From: Brochothrix thermosphacta DSM 20171 = FSL F6-1036
GTDB taxonomy: Bacteria > Bacillota > Bacilli > Lactobacillales > Listeriaceae
Assembly (NCBI RefSeq): GCF_036884295.1
Contig: NZ_CP145608.1
Location: forward strand, 868,001 to 932,000
Reading direction: 5' to 3'
DNA: 64,000 bases
Part shown: piece after piece, positions 42,503 to 51,766 of the stretch
How positions within the stretch are numbered: the stretch's first letter is position 1
Layout: each line of letters opens with the position of its first letter
Translations under genes and position numbers: made by a program
Notes under the pieces: model-generated
What the model was told of the DNA's origin: nothing
What the model saw: the letters and a program-made list of their open reading frames with translations, nothing else
Databases searched by the model: none

Positions 42503-45229
42503 ATGTGGAAAAAACAATGGAAAGAACTTTTAGGTAACCGTGTGTTACTCATTTCTGTTATCGTCTTACTATTCATACCGATTATGTATGCAGGGACGTT
42601 CTTAGGATCAATTTGGGATCCATATGGTAAAACAGAGAATTTAAAAATTGCAGTCATCAATGAAGATAAGCCTGTCGAAATGGAAGGCAAAAAATTGGAT
42701 GTCGGGGATCAATTAGTTAGTAACTTGAAAAAGAACGATTCTTTTGACTGGCAGTTTGTGTCCAACAAAGAAGAGGCAAATAAAGAGTTACGAACTGGTG
42801 ATTATTACATGATTATCACCATTCCAAAAGATTTCTCGAAAAACGCTTCAACAGTGTTAGATAAAAAGCCCAAAGAGATGCAATTAAACTACACAACAAA
42901 CCCGGGTAAAATTATGACAGGTGATTTGCTGGGTACTCAAGGTGCTACAGCAGTTAACCAAACAATTTCAGAATCAGTAACAGAACAATATAGTAAAACT
43001 ATTTTTACTGTTATCGAAAAAATGGGCGATGGATTCGGAGAAGCATCAAAGGCTTCTGATAAATTAGCCAAAGGAACAAACACAGTAAAAGACGGTAATA
43101 AAAAAATTGCAACAAACCTTGAAAAAATGGCAGACAGCACACTTACTTTCCAATCAGGAAGTAAAAAATTAGTAGTGGGTGTGGATGCCTTACAATCAGG
43201 TGTTTCGCAATTAAATACCGGTGCAACAAAATTAAATACAGGTATTGGTACATATACAAACGGTGTGGATCAACTAGCTAGCGGTTCTAATAAATTGGTA
43301 GCAGGTGCTGATCAATTAACTGCAAACTCAGGCGCATTGAACAATGGTGCGAGCAGTTTAGCAAATGGTTTATCACAATTACAAACAGGTAGTTCAGCAT
43401 TGCAAAATGGTGTAGGTGCTGTAGCTGATGGTAATAAACAATTAAGTGATGGCTTAGGACAGCTTGCTGGTAAAACACCAGAACTTGTAGATGGTATTAA
43501 CCAGTTAGCTGAAGGACAAAAAAGTTTAACAGCTGGTTTAGATAAAATGAATAAAAATACTGAGCCGTTAACTAATGGTTTAGCAAGTATGAAAGATGGT
43601 ATCGATCAATTGAGTGCTGGCTTAAATGGCACTGAAATGCCCAATATTGATGCAGCTAAATTGAAGGCTCAATTAACGGCGGTAGGTACAAGTTTAGAAA
43701 ACATTGCTGCCACTGTGCAAGCGCCGGATCAATCGGATGAAGTTAAAGCCGTGGCTAATACAGCAGCATTCAAAGCGATGACGCCAGAACAACAAAAAGA
43801 ACTTATGACAGCTCTACAAACTGCAGTTGGTGGCAAAGCGCAAAAACAAGCTGCTAGTCTTGCAAGTGCTAAAGAAAATCTTCAAAGCGTCGGAGGCACA
43901 TTAAACGCTCTTGATACTGAAGCCTTAACACAACAAATCACAAAATTAAAAGCTGGCGTTGCAGAGTTACAAGCAGGTGTAAATAAATTAGCACCAGGTT
44001 CAGTTACTCTTGCTAACGGTATTGCAGATGCCCATGCTGGAAGTGAAAAACTTCAAGCGGGTGCAGAACAATTACAAGCGAGTGCACCAACTTTAACAGG
44101 AGCAATCAATAGTGCGTCTGCTGCCAGTCAAAAACTAGCAGATGGTGCATCTAAAGCAAATGCGGGTGTCGGTCAATTAGCGACTGGTATTAACAGTGCT
44201 GCTGACGGTTCTCAAACATTAAACAATGGTTTATCTACTTACACAGCAGGAGTTGGTACTTTAGGTAACGGAGTGTCTACTTTAAATGGTGGGGCTTCAA
44301 AACTTGCTGCAAACTCAGGTCAATTACAATCAGGTGCTTCACAATTAGCAACTGGTACAAATCAATTAGCAGAGAAAACACCAGAACTTGCTTCAGGTGT
44401 GGGTCAATTAAATGACGGTGCTGGTAAATTACACGACGGTGCCACACAATTAGCAGAGGGTTCAAATAAATTAACTGATGGTTTAACAAAAGTATCGGAT
44501 GGAACAATCAAATTAGGTGACACATTAGGTGATGCTTCAACAAAAGTTTCCGATACAAATCTTAACCCAGCAAACGCAAAAATGATTTCAAAACCAACAG
44601 ATTTAAATCACACAGAAATTAGTAAAGTACCAAATTACGGTCACGGTTTAGCACCATATGTAATCGCATTAGCACTTTTTGTTGGGGCGTTGACATTCAA
44701 CGTTATCTTCCCAATCGAAGTACCTGTTGCGTATCCAAAAACAGCCGTATCATGGTGGTTCAGTAAATTTAGTGTATTAGTCGTACATGCAGTAGCTCAA
44801 GCATTATTGCTAGATGTTATCATGTTGCTATTCTTAGGATTGGAAGTCGATCATGTCGGGCAGTTCGTTATGATTACAGTGTTTACATCATTAGCTTACA
44901 TGTCGATTGTAGCATTCCTAGCAATTACATTAGGTAACCCAGGTCGCTTTATTGCGATGGTCTTACTTGTTATTCAATTAGGTGCAAGTGCCGGAACGTT
45001 CCCATTACCATTAACAAATGGCTTCTTCCAAGCAATGCACCCATTCATGCCAATGACATATGCCGTTAACGGTTACCGTCAGGCGATGACGAGTGGTTTA
45101 TCAAATGGTGTTTTCTGGCAAACAATGGGCGTTATGGTCGGTATAGTGATCGTATTCAACGCATTGTTAATTGCTGTGCTTCACTTACAACGTAAAAAGA
45201 ACTATCGTTTAGACCCTAACGAAAATTAA
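42503..45229 (+). CDS. yhgE: YhgE/Pip-family ABC-2-like membrane protein
   Basis: About 908-aa membrane protein of the YhgE/Pip (phage infection protein) family. One N-terminal membrane segment (about residues 14-35) is followed by the conserved KIAVINEDKPV. A very long extracellular region (about 150-730) is made of degenerate 7- to 14-residue repeats (L-x-x-G-x-x-x-L, e.g. QLASGSNKLVAGADQL), likely an extended coiled rod. It ends in about six C-terminal membrane helices of ABC-2 permease type. GGAGG at 42488-42492 favours ATG 42503 over 42494, which is one base away. Function uncertain; relatives have been linked to phage entry or secretion. Confidence 0.88.
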   Translation: MWKKQWKELLGNRVLLISVIVLLFIPIMYAGTFLGSIWDPYGKTENLKIAVINEDKPVEMEGKKLDVGDQLVSNLKKNDSFDWQFVSNKEEANKELRTGDYYMIITIPKDFSKNASTVLDKKPKEMQLNYTTNPGKIMTGDLLGTQGATAVNQTISESVTEQYSKTIFTVIEKMGDGFGEASKASDKLAKGTNTVKDGNKKIATNLEKMADSTLTFQSGSKKLVVGVDALQSGVSQLNTGATKLNTGIGTYTNGVDQLASGSNKLVAGADQLTANSGALNNGASSLANGLSQLQTGSSALQNGVGAVADGNKQLSDGLGQLAGKTPELVDGINQLAEGQKSLTAGLDKMNKNTEPLTNGLASMKDGIDQLSAGLNGTEMPNIDAAKLKAQLTAVGTSLENIAATVQAPDQSDEVKAVANTAAFKAMTPEQQKELMTALQTAVGGKAQKQAASLASAKENLQSVGGTLNALDTEALTQQITKLKAGVAELQAGVNKLAPGSVTLANGIADAHAGSEKLQAGAEQLQASAPTLTGAINSASAASQKLADGASKANAGVGQLATGINSAADGSQTLNNGLSTYTAGVGTLGNGVSTLNGGASKLAANSGQLQSGASQLATGTNQLAEKTPELASGVGQLNDGAGKLHDGATQLAEGSNKLTDGLTKVSDGTIKLGDTLGDASTKVSDTNLNPANAKMISKPTDLNHTEISKVPNYGHGLAPYVIALALFVGALTFNVIFPIEVPVAYPKTAVSWWFSKFSVLVVHAVAQALLLDVIMLLFLGLEVDHVGQFVMITVFTSLAYMSIVAFLAITLGNPGRFIAMVLLVIQLGASAGTFPLPLTNGFFQAMHPFMPMTYAVNGYRQAMTSGLSNGVFWQTMGVMVGIVIVFNALLIAVLHLQRKKNYRLDPNEN

Positions 45230-45247
45230 AAAACAATGAATAAGAAA

Positions 45248-45300
45248 AGTATCGAGTTGAGAATGGAAACGTTTCTCAATTTGATGCTTTTTTTTGATGT
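45248..45300 (+). terminator. Terminator after yhgE
   Basis: AGTATCGAGTTGAGA pairs with TCTCAATTTGATGCT (few wobbles), followed by TTTTTTTT. Confidence 0.85.
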
Positions 45301-45410
45301 TCGGGTATTGTAACGATATGACAAAAATGTAAGTTGAGATGCAGTGGTAATTTATCACTAAAACAGATAGAATAAACTATATACGCAAAAAAAGTTGGGA
45401 GTCTGAATAT

Positions 45411-48038
45411 ATGAAGCAACGCTTATCGCAAATTATTACTTATTTACAAAAAAATAGTGGCATTGTTCGTCTAGTTTTTATTGGCCTAATTGTGGCTATC
45501 CTTTCTTTTGTTCTGATATCTGAAGGGCGAAATATTAATTTTCCATTACTTAAATCTTATATGGTTGCACAATCTCCAAGTACAATATTATTAATTTTAT
45601 TGATAGGATCAGTCGCTTTAATACCGATGATTCTCTATGATTTTGTATTAGTGGCGTTATTGCCTCATAAATTTTCTAAGTGGCGAATTATTCAAGCTGG
45701 TTGGATTGCAAATACGTTTGCAAATATTGGAGGCATGGGAGGCGTCGTTGGGGCATCAATTCGTTTGATGTTTTATGGCGATGAACAAGTGAAGAAAAAA
45801 GATTTATTGTTTGCATTATCAAAGATAGGAATGTTTTTACTATCTGGGTTATCAGTTTTGTCTATCGCTATTTTAGGAGCATTCTTAATCCCAGGGTATG
45901 CAAATCATTTTATCCATTATTGGCCATGGCTCTTAGGGGCAGGTTTGTATTTTCCGATTTTATGGATTATCACAAGTACCAAAAAATATGGATTTTTCAG
46001 TGACTTAACGACCAATAAAAAAGTAGTGCTAATTTTAGCATCTACGATGGAGTGGTTTGCAGCAGCAGGAGCGTTTGTTGCAATTGGTTGGTTATTGAAT
46101 GAACCGGTTGATGTCATTAAATTATTCCCTGTATTTGTAATAGCTTCAATTATTGGGATGGCCTCATTGATTCCGGGAGCGTTGGGTTCCTTTGACCTTG
46201 TGATGATTTTAGGGATGAGTGCATTAGGAATCAACAGTGAGATGGCAGTAGCTTGGGTATTATTTTACCGAATCGCTTATTACTTTGTACCATTCTTCAT
46301 TTCATTGATAATGCTACTTGTTCGTGGGCTCAGAAAATTAAATGCCTTTTTTGAAGGTATTCCTGCTGCAGGGCTTCGCAAAACAGCCCATATGGGACTG
46401 GTTGTTTTTGTCTACTTAGCAGGTCTGATCCTGATTGTAACATCTACGTTACCATATGCCGGCGATCATTTTAAGATTGTCTCTGACTTTAGGTCTTACG
46501 GTTTTGTCTTTTTATCCCAACTAACTTCGGTTACCTACGGCTTTATATTAATTGGTTTAGGTCGTGGGATTGAACGGAAAACGAAAAAAATGTATTTAGT
46601 TACGTTAATCGTGTTAGTTGCAGCGATAACTAATACACTCGTAAGGGGTGTTTCAGTTAAACAAACGGTTATTCTTTCGATTGTGCTGATTTGTTTGATA
46701 TTGGCGCGTAAAGAATTTTACCGTGTGAAGTTTGTCTATACGTGGAGTCGTGCGATTATTGATACTGTTATCTTTGTGAGTGCGATTATATTATATATTT
46801 GGATTGGTATCTATAATCGTCCATCAATTAAAAATCCGCATTTTGTACCCGATTGGTTAGTGATAAAATCTCAGCAAATTTGGTTTTTAGGAATTGTAGG
46901 AATCCTGCTCGGTATCCTTGTGTTAGCATTATTGTATGTATACACCAGCTATACGACAGATAGTCTAGGGTCGCCTTATAATCGTCAAAAAGTTGAGCGT
47001 CATTTGAAGAAGTATGGCGGAAATGATATTTCTCATTTGGTTCATTTACGCGATAAAAATATTTTTTGGTCAAAAGACGACAAGCTGATGTTCCTCTATC
47101 GAACATATGCTGATAAAATGGTGATTATGGGAAATCCAATCGGAGATCTTTCCTATACACAATCAGCAGTTGAAGAATTGATGGAACGAGCAGATTTGTT
47201 CGGTTTCCGACCTGTTTTTTATGAAATTGATGAATCGATGATTACCATGTTACATGAACACGGGTTTGATTTCATGAAAATTGGTGAACAAGGTTATGTT
47301 GATGTTCAAGAATTTACACTTTCAGGTAAAAAGAAAAAAGGGTTACGTGCGGCTATTAATAAATTAGAGCGTGAAGAATTTGTTTTTGAAGTCGTCCAAC
47401 CACCATTTACTCTTGAAATGATGCAGCAACTCAAAGCTGTTTCTGATGATTGGTTGGGATCTCGTTTAGAAAAAGGGTTCTCATTAGGTTTCTTTGATGA
47501 AAGTTATATACGCGAAGCGGGAGTTGCTGTTGTAAAAAACAAAGAGAGCGAAATAATCGCCTTTGCAACAATAATGCCGTCTAATACAGATGAGTTAATT
47601 TCGATTGATTTAATGCGTCAGTCTCATAAAGCACCTTCTGGTATTATGGATTTCTTGTTTGTTAATTTATATATTTGGTCGAAAGAAAATGGGTATCAAG
47701 AATTTAATTTAGGAATGTCACCGTTGTCCAATGTAGGTGAAAGTCGTTATGCGTTTGCTAGTGAGCGAATTGCTGGTTTAATTTACCGTTTCAGTCAAGA
47801 TTTTTATGGTTTTCAAGGATTGCGTAACTATAAAAATAAATATGTGAAGGAATGGCGTCCGCGCTATATCGCTTTCCGTAAGAGTAGTTCGGTTGCCTTC
47901 ACGATGATTCAATTAATGTTATTGATCAGTAAACGTCGTTTGTTACCAGCGAATGAAATTGAATATCACGATCATGTGAACGAAAATAGCGAAAAGATAG
48001 AAGAAAAGCCAAGTGATGATGCTCAGAAACAGTTATAA
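45411..48038 (+). CDS. mprF: MprF, lysyl-phosphatidylglycerol synthase/flippase
   Basis: Makes aminoacyl- (usually lysyl-) phosphatidylglycerol from aminoacyl-tRNA and flips it to the outer leaflet, lowering negative surface charge and giving resistance to cationic peptides and daptomycin. About 14 hydrophobic segments occupy residues 15-530 (flippase and lipid-synthesis part). A soluble C-terminal GNAT-like synthase domain follows (about 545-845: DKNIFWSKDDKLMFLYRTYADKM, NPIGDL, FNLGMSPLSNVG, YKNKYVKEWRPRY). The 875 aa are full length. GGGAG lies upstream of the ATG. A DedA gene follows after 66 bp. Confidence 0.94.
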   Translation: MKQRLSQIITYLQKNSGIVRLVFIGLIVAILSFVLISEGRNINFPLLKSYMVAQSPSTILLILLIGSVALIPMILYDFVLVALLPHKFSKWRIIQAGWIANTFANIGGMGGVVGASIRLMFYGDEQVKKKDLLFALSKIGMFLLSGLSVLSIAILGAFLIPGYANHFIHYWPWLLGAGLYFPILWIITSTKKYGFFSDLTTNKKVVLILASTMEWFAAAGAFVAIGWLLNEPVDVIKLFPVFVIASIIGMASLIPGALGSFDLVMILGMSALGINSEMAVAWVLFYRIAYYFVPFFISLIMLLVRGLRKLNAFFEGIPAAGLRKTAHMGLVVFVYLAGLILIVTSTLPYAGDHFKIVSDFRSYGFVFLSQLTSVTYGFILIGLGRGIERKTKKMYLVTLIVLVAAITNTLVRGVSVKQTVILSIVLICLILARKEFYRVKFVYTWSRAIIDTVIFVSAIILYIWIGIYNRPSIKNPHFVPDWLVIKSQQIWFLGIVGILLGILVLALLYVYTSYTTDSLGSPYNRQKVERHLKKYGGNDISHLVHLRDKNIFWSKDDKLMFLYRTYADKMVIMGNPIGDLSYTQSAVEELMERADLFGFRPVFYEIDESMITMLHEHGFDFMKIGEQGYVDVQEFTLSGKKKKGLRAAINKLEREEFVFEVVQPPFTLEMMQQLKAVSDDWLGSRLEKGFSLGFFDESYIREAGVAVVKNKESEIIAFATIMPSNTDELISIDLMRQSHKAPSGIMDFLFVNLYIWSKENGYQEFNLGMSPLSNVGESRYAFASERIAGLIYRFSQDFYGFQGLRNYKNKYVKEWRPRYIAFRKSSSVAFTMIQLMLLISKRRLLPANEIEYHDHVNENSEKIEEKPSDDAQKQL

Positions 48039-48104
48039 CTTTATTTATAAGGTTAAAATGTGCTATGATTTAGCAGTAATTAAATCATGAAAGTGAGCGA
48101 TTAA

Positions 48105-48752
48105 ATGACTATCATACAGAATATTATTAGCTTTATTATACACATCGATAAGCATCTTGTTGAAATCATTAATATGTTTGGCGTTTGGTCTTATGTAATT
48201 CTATTCGCCATTGTTTTTGTTGAAACAGGATTGGTTATTTTTCCTTTCTTACCAGGTGATTCGTTATTATTTGCGGGTGGTGCACTTGCAGCATTGGGAT
48301 CGTTTAATTTAACGACGCTTGCTATTACATTCTTTGTAGCAGCAGTCATCGGTGATACAGTAAATTATCATATCGGTAAGTGGTTAGGTACTTCAATACC
48401 TAAAGGAAGTTGGCTCAGCAAAGTTATTAGTGAAGAACGAATTGCAATTGCAAATGGCTTTTTTGAGAAACATGGAGGTAAGACGATTATAATTGCACGT
48501 TTTATGCCGTTTATTAGAACATTTGCACCGTTTGTTGCAGGGGCTTCGCACATGTCTTACCGCAAATTCTTTATGTACAATGTAATTGGCGCATTCATTT
48601 GGGTTGGATTGTTTACATATGCAGGTTATTTCTTTGGAAACATTCCATTTGTTCGTGATAATTTTTCAACTGTAATTTTAGCGATTATATTTGTGTCAAT
48701 ATTACCAGCGGTCATTGGATGGATACGTTCGCGTATCACTAAAAATAAATAA
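48105..48752 (+). CDS. DedA-family membrane protein
   Basis: 215-aa polytopic protein of the DedA/SNARE-associated (VTT) family; some members flip undecaprenyl phosphate or phospholipids. The sequence shows FVETGLVIFPFLPGDSLLFAGGALA near residues 46-70, GDTVNYHIGKWLG near 85, and FMPFIRTFAPFVAGASHMSYRKF near 130, with conserved acidic and arginine residues. TATGAT near 48063 is a possible -10. Neighbourhood with mprF points to membrane-lipid or envelope function, which is inference. Confidence 0.92.
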   Translation: MTIIQNIISFIIHIDKHLVEIINMFGVWSYVILFAIVFVETGLVIFPFLPGDSLLFAGGALAALGSFNLTTLAITFFVAAVIGDTVNYHIGKWLGTSIPKGSWLSKVISEERIAIANGFFEKHGGKTIIIARFMPFIRTFAPFVAGASHMSYRKFFMYNVIGAFIWVGLFTYAGYFFGNIPFVRDNFSTVILAIIFVSILPAVIGWIRSRITKNK

Positions 48753-48755
48753 ATG

Positions 48756-48788
48756 AAAAACAACCACTTTTGTGGTTGTTTTTTTGAA
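48756..48788. terminator. Bidirectional terminator between the DedA gene and yfhF
   Basis: AAAAACAACCAC pairs with GTGGTTGTTTTT, with A- and T-tracts on either side. Confidence 0.9.
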
Positions 48789-48793
48789 CTCTT

Positions 48794-49714
48794 TTATTTG
48801 TTAGTCAAATCTATCAGTGCTTGACGTAACGTAGGGTATTTAAATATAAACCCATTTTGTGTTAATTTTGTTGGCACCGCATGCTGCCCTTTTGTAACAA
48901 GCATCGCCGATTCACCAAAAACAGTGTTAATTGCAAAGCGTGGTACAGGTATAAAAGTCGGACGATGTAAAATATCACCTAGCTCTTTGGCGAATTCATG
49001 TTGACGAACCGCATCTATTGACGTGAAATTCACTACGCCAGCAAAAGCTTCTACTGTAACAACGAACGCTAATGCCTTGATACAGTCATCAATATGTATC
49101 CAAGAATACCATTGATTACCATCTGCTATTTTGCCGCCAGCACCAAGCTTTGAACTCTTGAGCAAAGGTGGAAAAGCTCCTTTATCGGAGTCAAGGATAA
49201 GGCCGAATCGGCTATAAATGACACGAATATCATATTGAGAAAGAGGGGCTGTTGCTTGCTCCCAATCTTTTACAACGGAACCGAGAAAATCTTTAGCATA
49301 CGGGTAATCTTTTGTATCATCATAAACGGTTGAAGAAGGCTCGTAACCGCCGATAGCACTTGCGTTAACCCAAACAGAAGGTTTGTGTTCTAAATGATGG
49401 ACAAGTTCAACTAAAGCCTTTGTACTGTCAATACGACTGTTGCGTATTTCTTTTTTGACGGCGCTGGTCCAACGTCGAGGCCCAATAGGTGCACCGCTTA
49501 AATTATAGATAACATCAATTACGATGTTATTTTCTTGAAGCTGTTGTAAAACCTTTTGATAAGATGGTGGCTGCCATGTGATAAAATGAATGTATGTAGA
49601 CTCTGTTTGTTGAGGGTGTCGTGTGAGAATATACACCTGATGTTTTTGTTCGGTTAATAATCGTGTTAGTTTTTCACCGATCATTCCGGTACCACCGCTG
49701 ATTAAAATATTCAT
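48794..49714 (-). CDS. yfhF: YfhF, TIGR01777-type NAD-dependent epimerase family protein
   Basis: 306-aa SDR-family protein (extended, epimerase-like) without known substrate. The dinucleotide loop GGTGMIGEKL is at residues 7-16, YNLSGAPIGPRRW near 70 and NASAIGGYEP near 115. The C-terminal domain (FIPVPRFAINTVFGESAMLVTKGQHAVPTKL) is the DUF1731 part typical of the TIGR01777 family. GGAGGTG precedes the ATG. It is divergent from recX, the arrangement known from B. subtilis yfhF-recX. Confidence 0.9.
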   Translation of the reverse strand: MNILISGGTGMIGEKLTRLLTEQKHQVYILTRHPQQTESTYIHFITWQPPSYQKVLQQLQENNIVIDVIYNLSGAPIGPRRWTSAVKKEIRNSRIDSTKALVELVHHLEHKPSVWVNASAIGGYEPSSTVYDDTKDYPYAKDFLGSVVKDWEQATAPLSQYDIRVIYSRFGLILDSDKGAFPPLLKSSKLGAGGKIADGNQWYSWIHIDDCIKALAFVVTVEAFAGVVNFTSIDAVRQHEFAKELGDILHRPTFIPVPRFAINTVFGESAMLVTKGQHAVPTKLTQNGFIFKYPTLRQALIDLTNK

Positions 49715-49784
49715 TAATTTACACCTCCAAAGTTTCTATAGGTTAATTGTAACGCAAAATATGTTAGATGGAAGGAAGAATGAC

Positions 49785-50579
49785 TTGAAAAAAATTACAA
49801 AAATAGAAGTTCAAAAAAAGAACGAGCAACGTTTTAATATATATATAGATGAAGCATTTGCCTGTGGGGTTGATATTGCTGTCTTAACAGAGTTTGGTTT
49901 AGCAAAAGGGATGGAAGTGACCGATGAATTATTAGAGCAGCTGACGGATCATGAAACCCATCGAAAAGCAATTAACCGCGCGTTGGTTTATTTAGGGGCA
50001 CGTGTACGATCAGAAAAAGAAGTTATTGAAGATTTGCAAAAAAAGGAATATGAAGAAGATGCCATTGATGCAGCAATGTTGTATCTAAGAGAGAATAAAT
50101 TTGTTGATGATAATGCCTTTGCAAAAATGTTTTGTCGTACGATGGTTAATACAACCCTCAAGGGACCACAAACAATTAAACGTGAGTTACGTCAAAAAGG
50201 TATTGGGGAGAACGATACAGAAGAAGCATTGGAGTACTTTACGGATGAATTACAGGATGAACATCTATACAAGGTGTTAACTAAAGCCGCACGAACGCAG
50301 CATAATGTCTCTCAGGTTAAGTTGAAACAAAAATTACAAACAGCTGTTATGACAAAAGGTTACTTTAATAACAAAGATATTATGGACGCTGTGTTGCAAG
50401 AGTTTGTATCTGACGAAGAAGAAGAAGATGCGCTTAAATTACAGTATGAAAAGTTCGAAAGAAAGTTCAGTAAGTACAAAGGTTATGAACGAAAGAGTAA
50501 AATTGTTAAAGGTTTGATGCAAAAAGGTTTCCGTTATGAGGATATCCAAAACTTTTTAGCAGCGCAAGAAGAATATTGA
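49785..50579 (+). CDS. recX: Recombination regulator RecX
   Basis: Binds RecA filaments and modulates recombination. The 264-aa, highly charged helical protein shows the repeated three-helix RecX modules: RALVYLGARVRSEKEVIEDLQKKEYEEDAI, VDDNAFAKMFCRTMVNTTLKGPQTIKRELRQKGI, and a third module near the C-terminus (KGLMQKGFRYEDI). I start at TTG 49785, since GAAGGAAG precedes it; ATG 49761 lies upstream of that site. The longer Firmicute-type RecX length is normal. Confidence 0.93.
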   Translation: MKKITKIEVQKKNEQRFNIYIDEAFACGVDIAVLTEFGLAKGMEVTDELLEQLTDHETHRKAINRALVYLGARVRSEKEVIEDLQKKEYEEDAIDAAMLYLRENKFVDDNAFAKMFCRTMVNTTLKGPQTIKRELRQKGIGENDTEEALEYFTDELQDEHLYKVLTKAARTQHNVSQVKLKQKLQTAVMTKGYFNNKDIMDAVLQEFVSDEEEEDALKLQYEKFERKFSKYKGYERKSKIVKGLMQKGFRYEDIQNFLAAQEEY

Positions 50580-50583
50580 ATGC

Positions 50584-50625
50584 AAAAGGACTGTCGCTTA
50601 TTAAAAGCAACAGTCCTTTTTTATA
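50584..50625. terminator. Bidirectional terminator between recX and yfhP
   Basis: AAAAGGACTGT (50584-50594) pairs with ACAGTCCTTTT; T- and A-runs flank both sides. Confidence 0.88.
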
Positions 50626-50626
50626 A

Positions 50627-51619
50627 CTATAAGTATTGTTCATCCAAGAAAAGTTTTTTCTGTAATTTTCCTTCAGTGAAAATCCAACCAGTATAAGAAG
50701 AGTGAATTTTCAAGGTGCTATCGAGTTTAACAACAGCTACAAATGGATAATGGCCATTGCTGCGATAACGAAGGTCTGTAAAAACAACCAAAAAGCCATT
50801 ATCTGGCAAACGTTCGAGATGCCAACGGTAAACTTTTGAAAAAGACAGGAACGATTTAACGTTTTCATCTTTAAGAGCGTTAAGTATGATTGGATCTTCT
50901 TTAGGTAAGGGGATACGATCAAAACTTTCTAAAAACATTACTTGCGTGCGATAGGCACGAGCGACATAATATTTATTTTTAGTTGTAACAGCGACACGCC
51001 ACTGAAAGAAACGTGAAGTTGAAGCGATGATGATTTGTTCAACCTCGTCGTCTAGAAGGCGAGTAACAGAACGCTTGACACTTCGCTGGATTAAATAACG
51101 AATAATATAATAGACGGCAAGAATCAAGTAAAGAGTATCGAAAATTAGTAAAGGTTGTTTGTATATTAACCATAGAGCAATAGCGATGACATGTGTTCCA
51201 AAAATGAACCAATCAAACGTATTGATAAAACCAAGCCCAATCCAAGTTTTTGTGATGGGTCTTAATGCTTGTGTACCATATGAATTGAAAATATCTACAA
51301 AAACATGCAAAAACACTGCAAAAAAGCTCCATAAAAAGAGATGAGTCATGTTTAGGTTAAATAAATAACCAAAAACAATCGTAATGAGCGCAGGCCATAT
51401 AAACAGAAAAGGTAAAGAATGGGTAATCCCACGGTGATTTCGAATGTAGATACCATTGCCTTTTAATTTTAAGACAGTATCAATATCAGGTGCTTGTTGC
51501 GATATTATCATGGCGCCCATTAATCCAATCATACTTACATCAGCTGATTGGAAAGTGGGGTCAACTGTCGCTAGTCCACCAATCGCAACGCCCATAGCTA
51601 AATGTGTTGCTGAGTCCAA
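50627..51619 (-). CDS. yfhP: YfhP, membrane-bound DUF457 metal-dependent hydrolase family
   Basis: 330-aa membrane protein of the YfhP/YdjM (LexA-binding, inner-membrane hydrolase-like) family. The N-terminus MDSATHLAMGVAIGGL carries the conserved DxxTH, and further metal-ligand-like segments are QQAPDIDTVLK near residue 42 and HRGITHSLPF near 63. Several membrane helices follow (about 70-180), then a soluble C-terminal domain. The start is TTG (complement of 51617-51619) with a perfect AGGAGG upstream. It is divergent from mutY, as in Bacillus. Substrate unknown. Confidence 0.9.
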   Translation of the reverse strand: MDSATHLAMGVAIGGLATVDPTFQSADVSMIGLMGAMIISQQAPDIDTVLKLKGNGIYIRNHRGITHSLPFLFIWPALITIVFGYLFNLNMTHLFLWSFFAVFLHVFVDIFNSYGTQALRPITKTWIGLGFINTFDWFIFGTHVIAIALWLIYKQPLLIFDTLYLILAVYYIIRYLIQRSVKRSVTRLLDDEVEQIIIASTSRFFQWRVAVTTKNKYYVARAYRTQVMFLESFDRIPLPKEDPIILNALKDENVKSFLSFSKVYRWHLERLPDNGFLVVFTDLRYRSNGHYPFVAVVKLDSTLKIHSSYTGWIFTEGKLQKKLFLDEQYL

Positions 51620-51766
51620 TAGATTTCCTCCTAGTAATCAGAGTTATTAGTCGTTATAATAATAGAGGATAACAATGATTGATTAGTGTGTCAGGCATAA
51701 TTAAGTTACGCTTAATCTTATTATACAGCGTTATGGCTGATGTATCAAAAAGGAGTCTCTAAGATT

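Noticed and set aside
45265-45280. cre-like ATGGAAACGTTTCTC after yhgE
   Set aside because: It is the loop and inner stem of the terminator and misses a conserved C; no promoter lies next to it.
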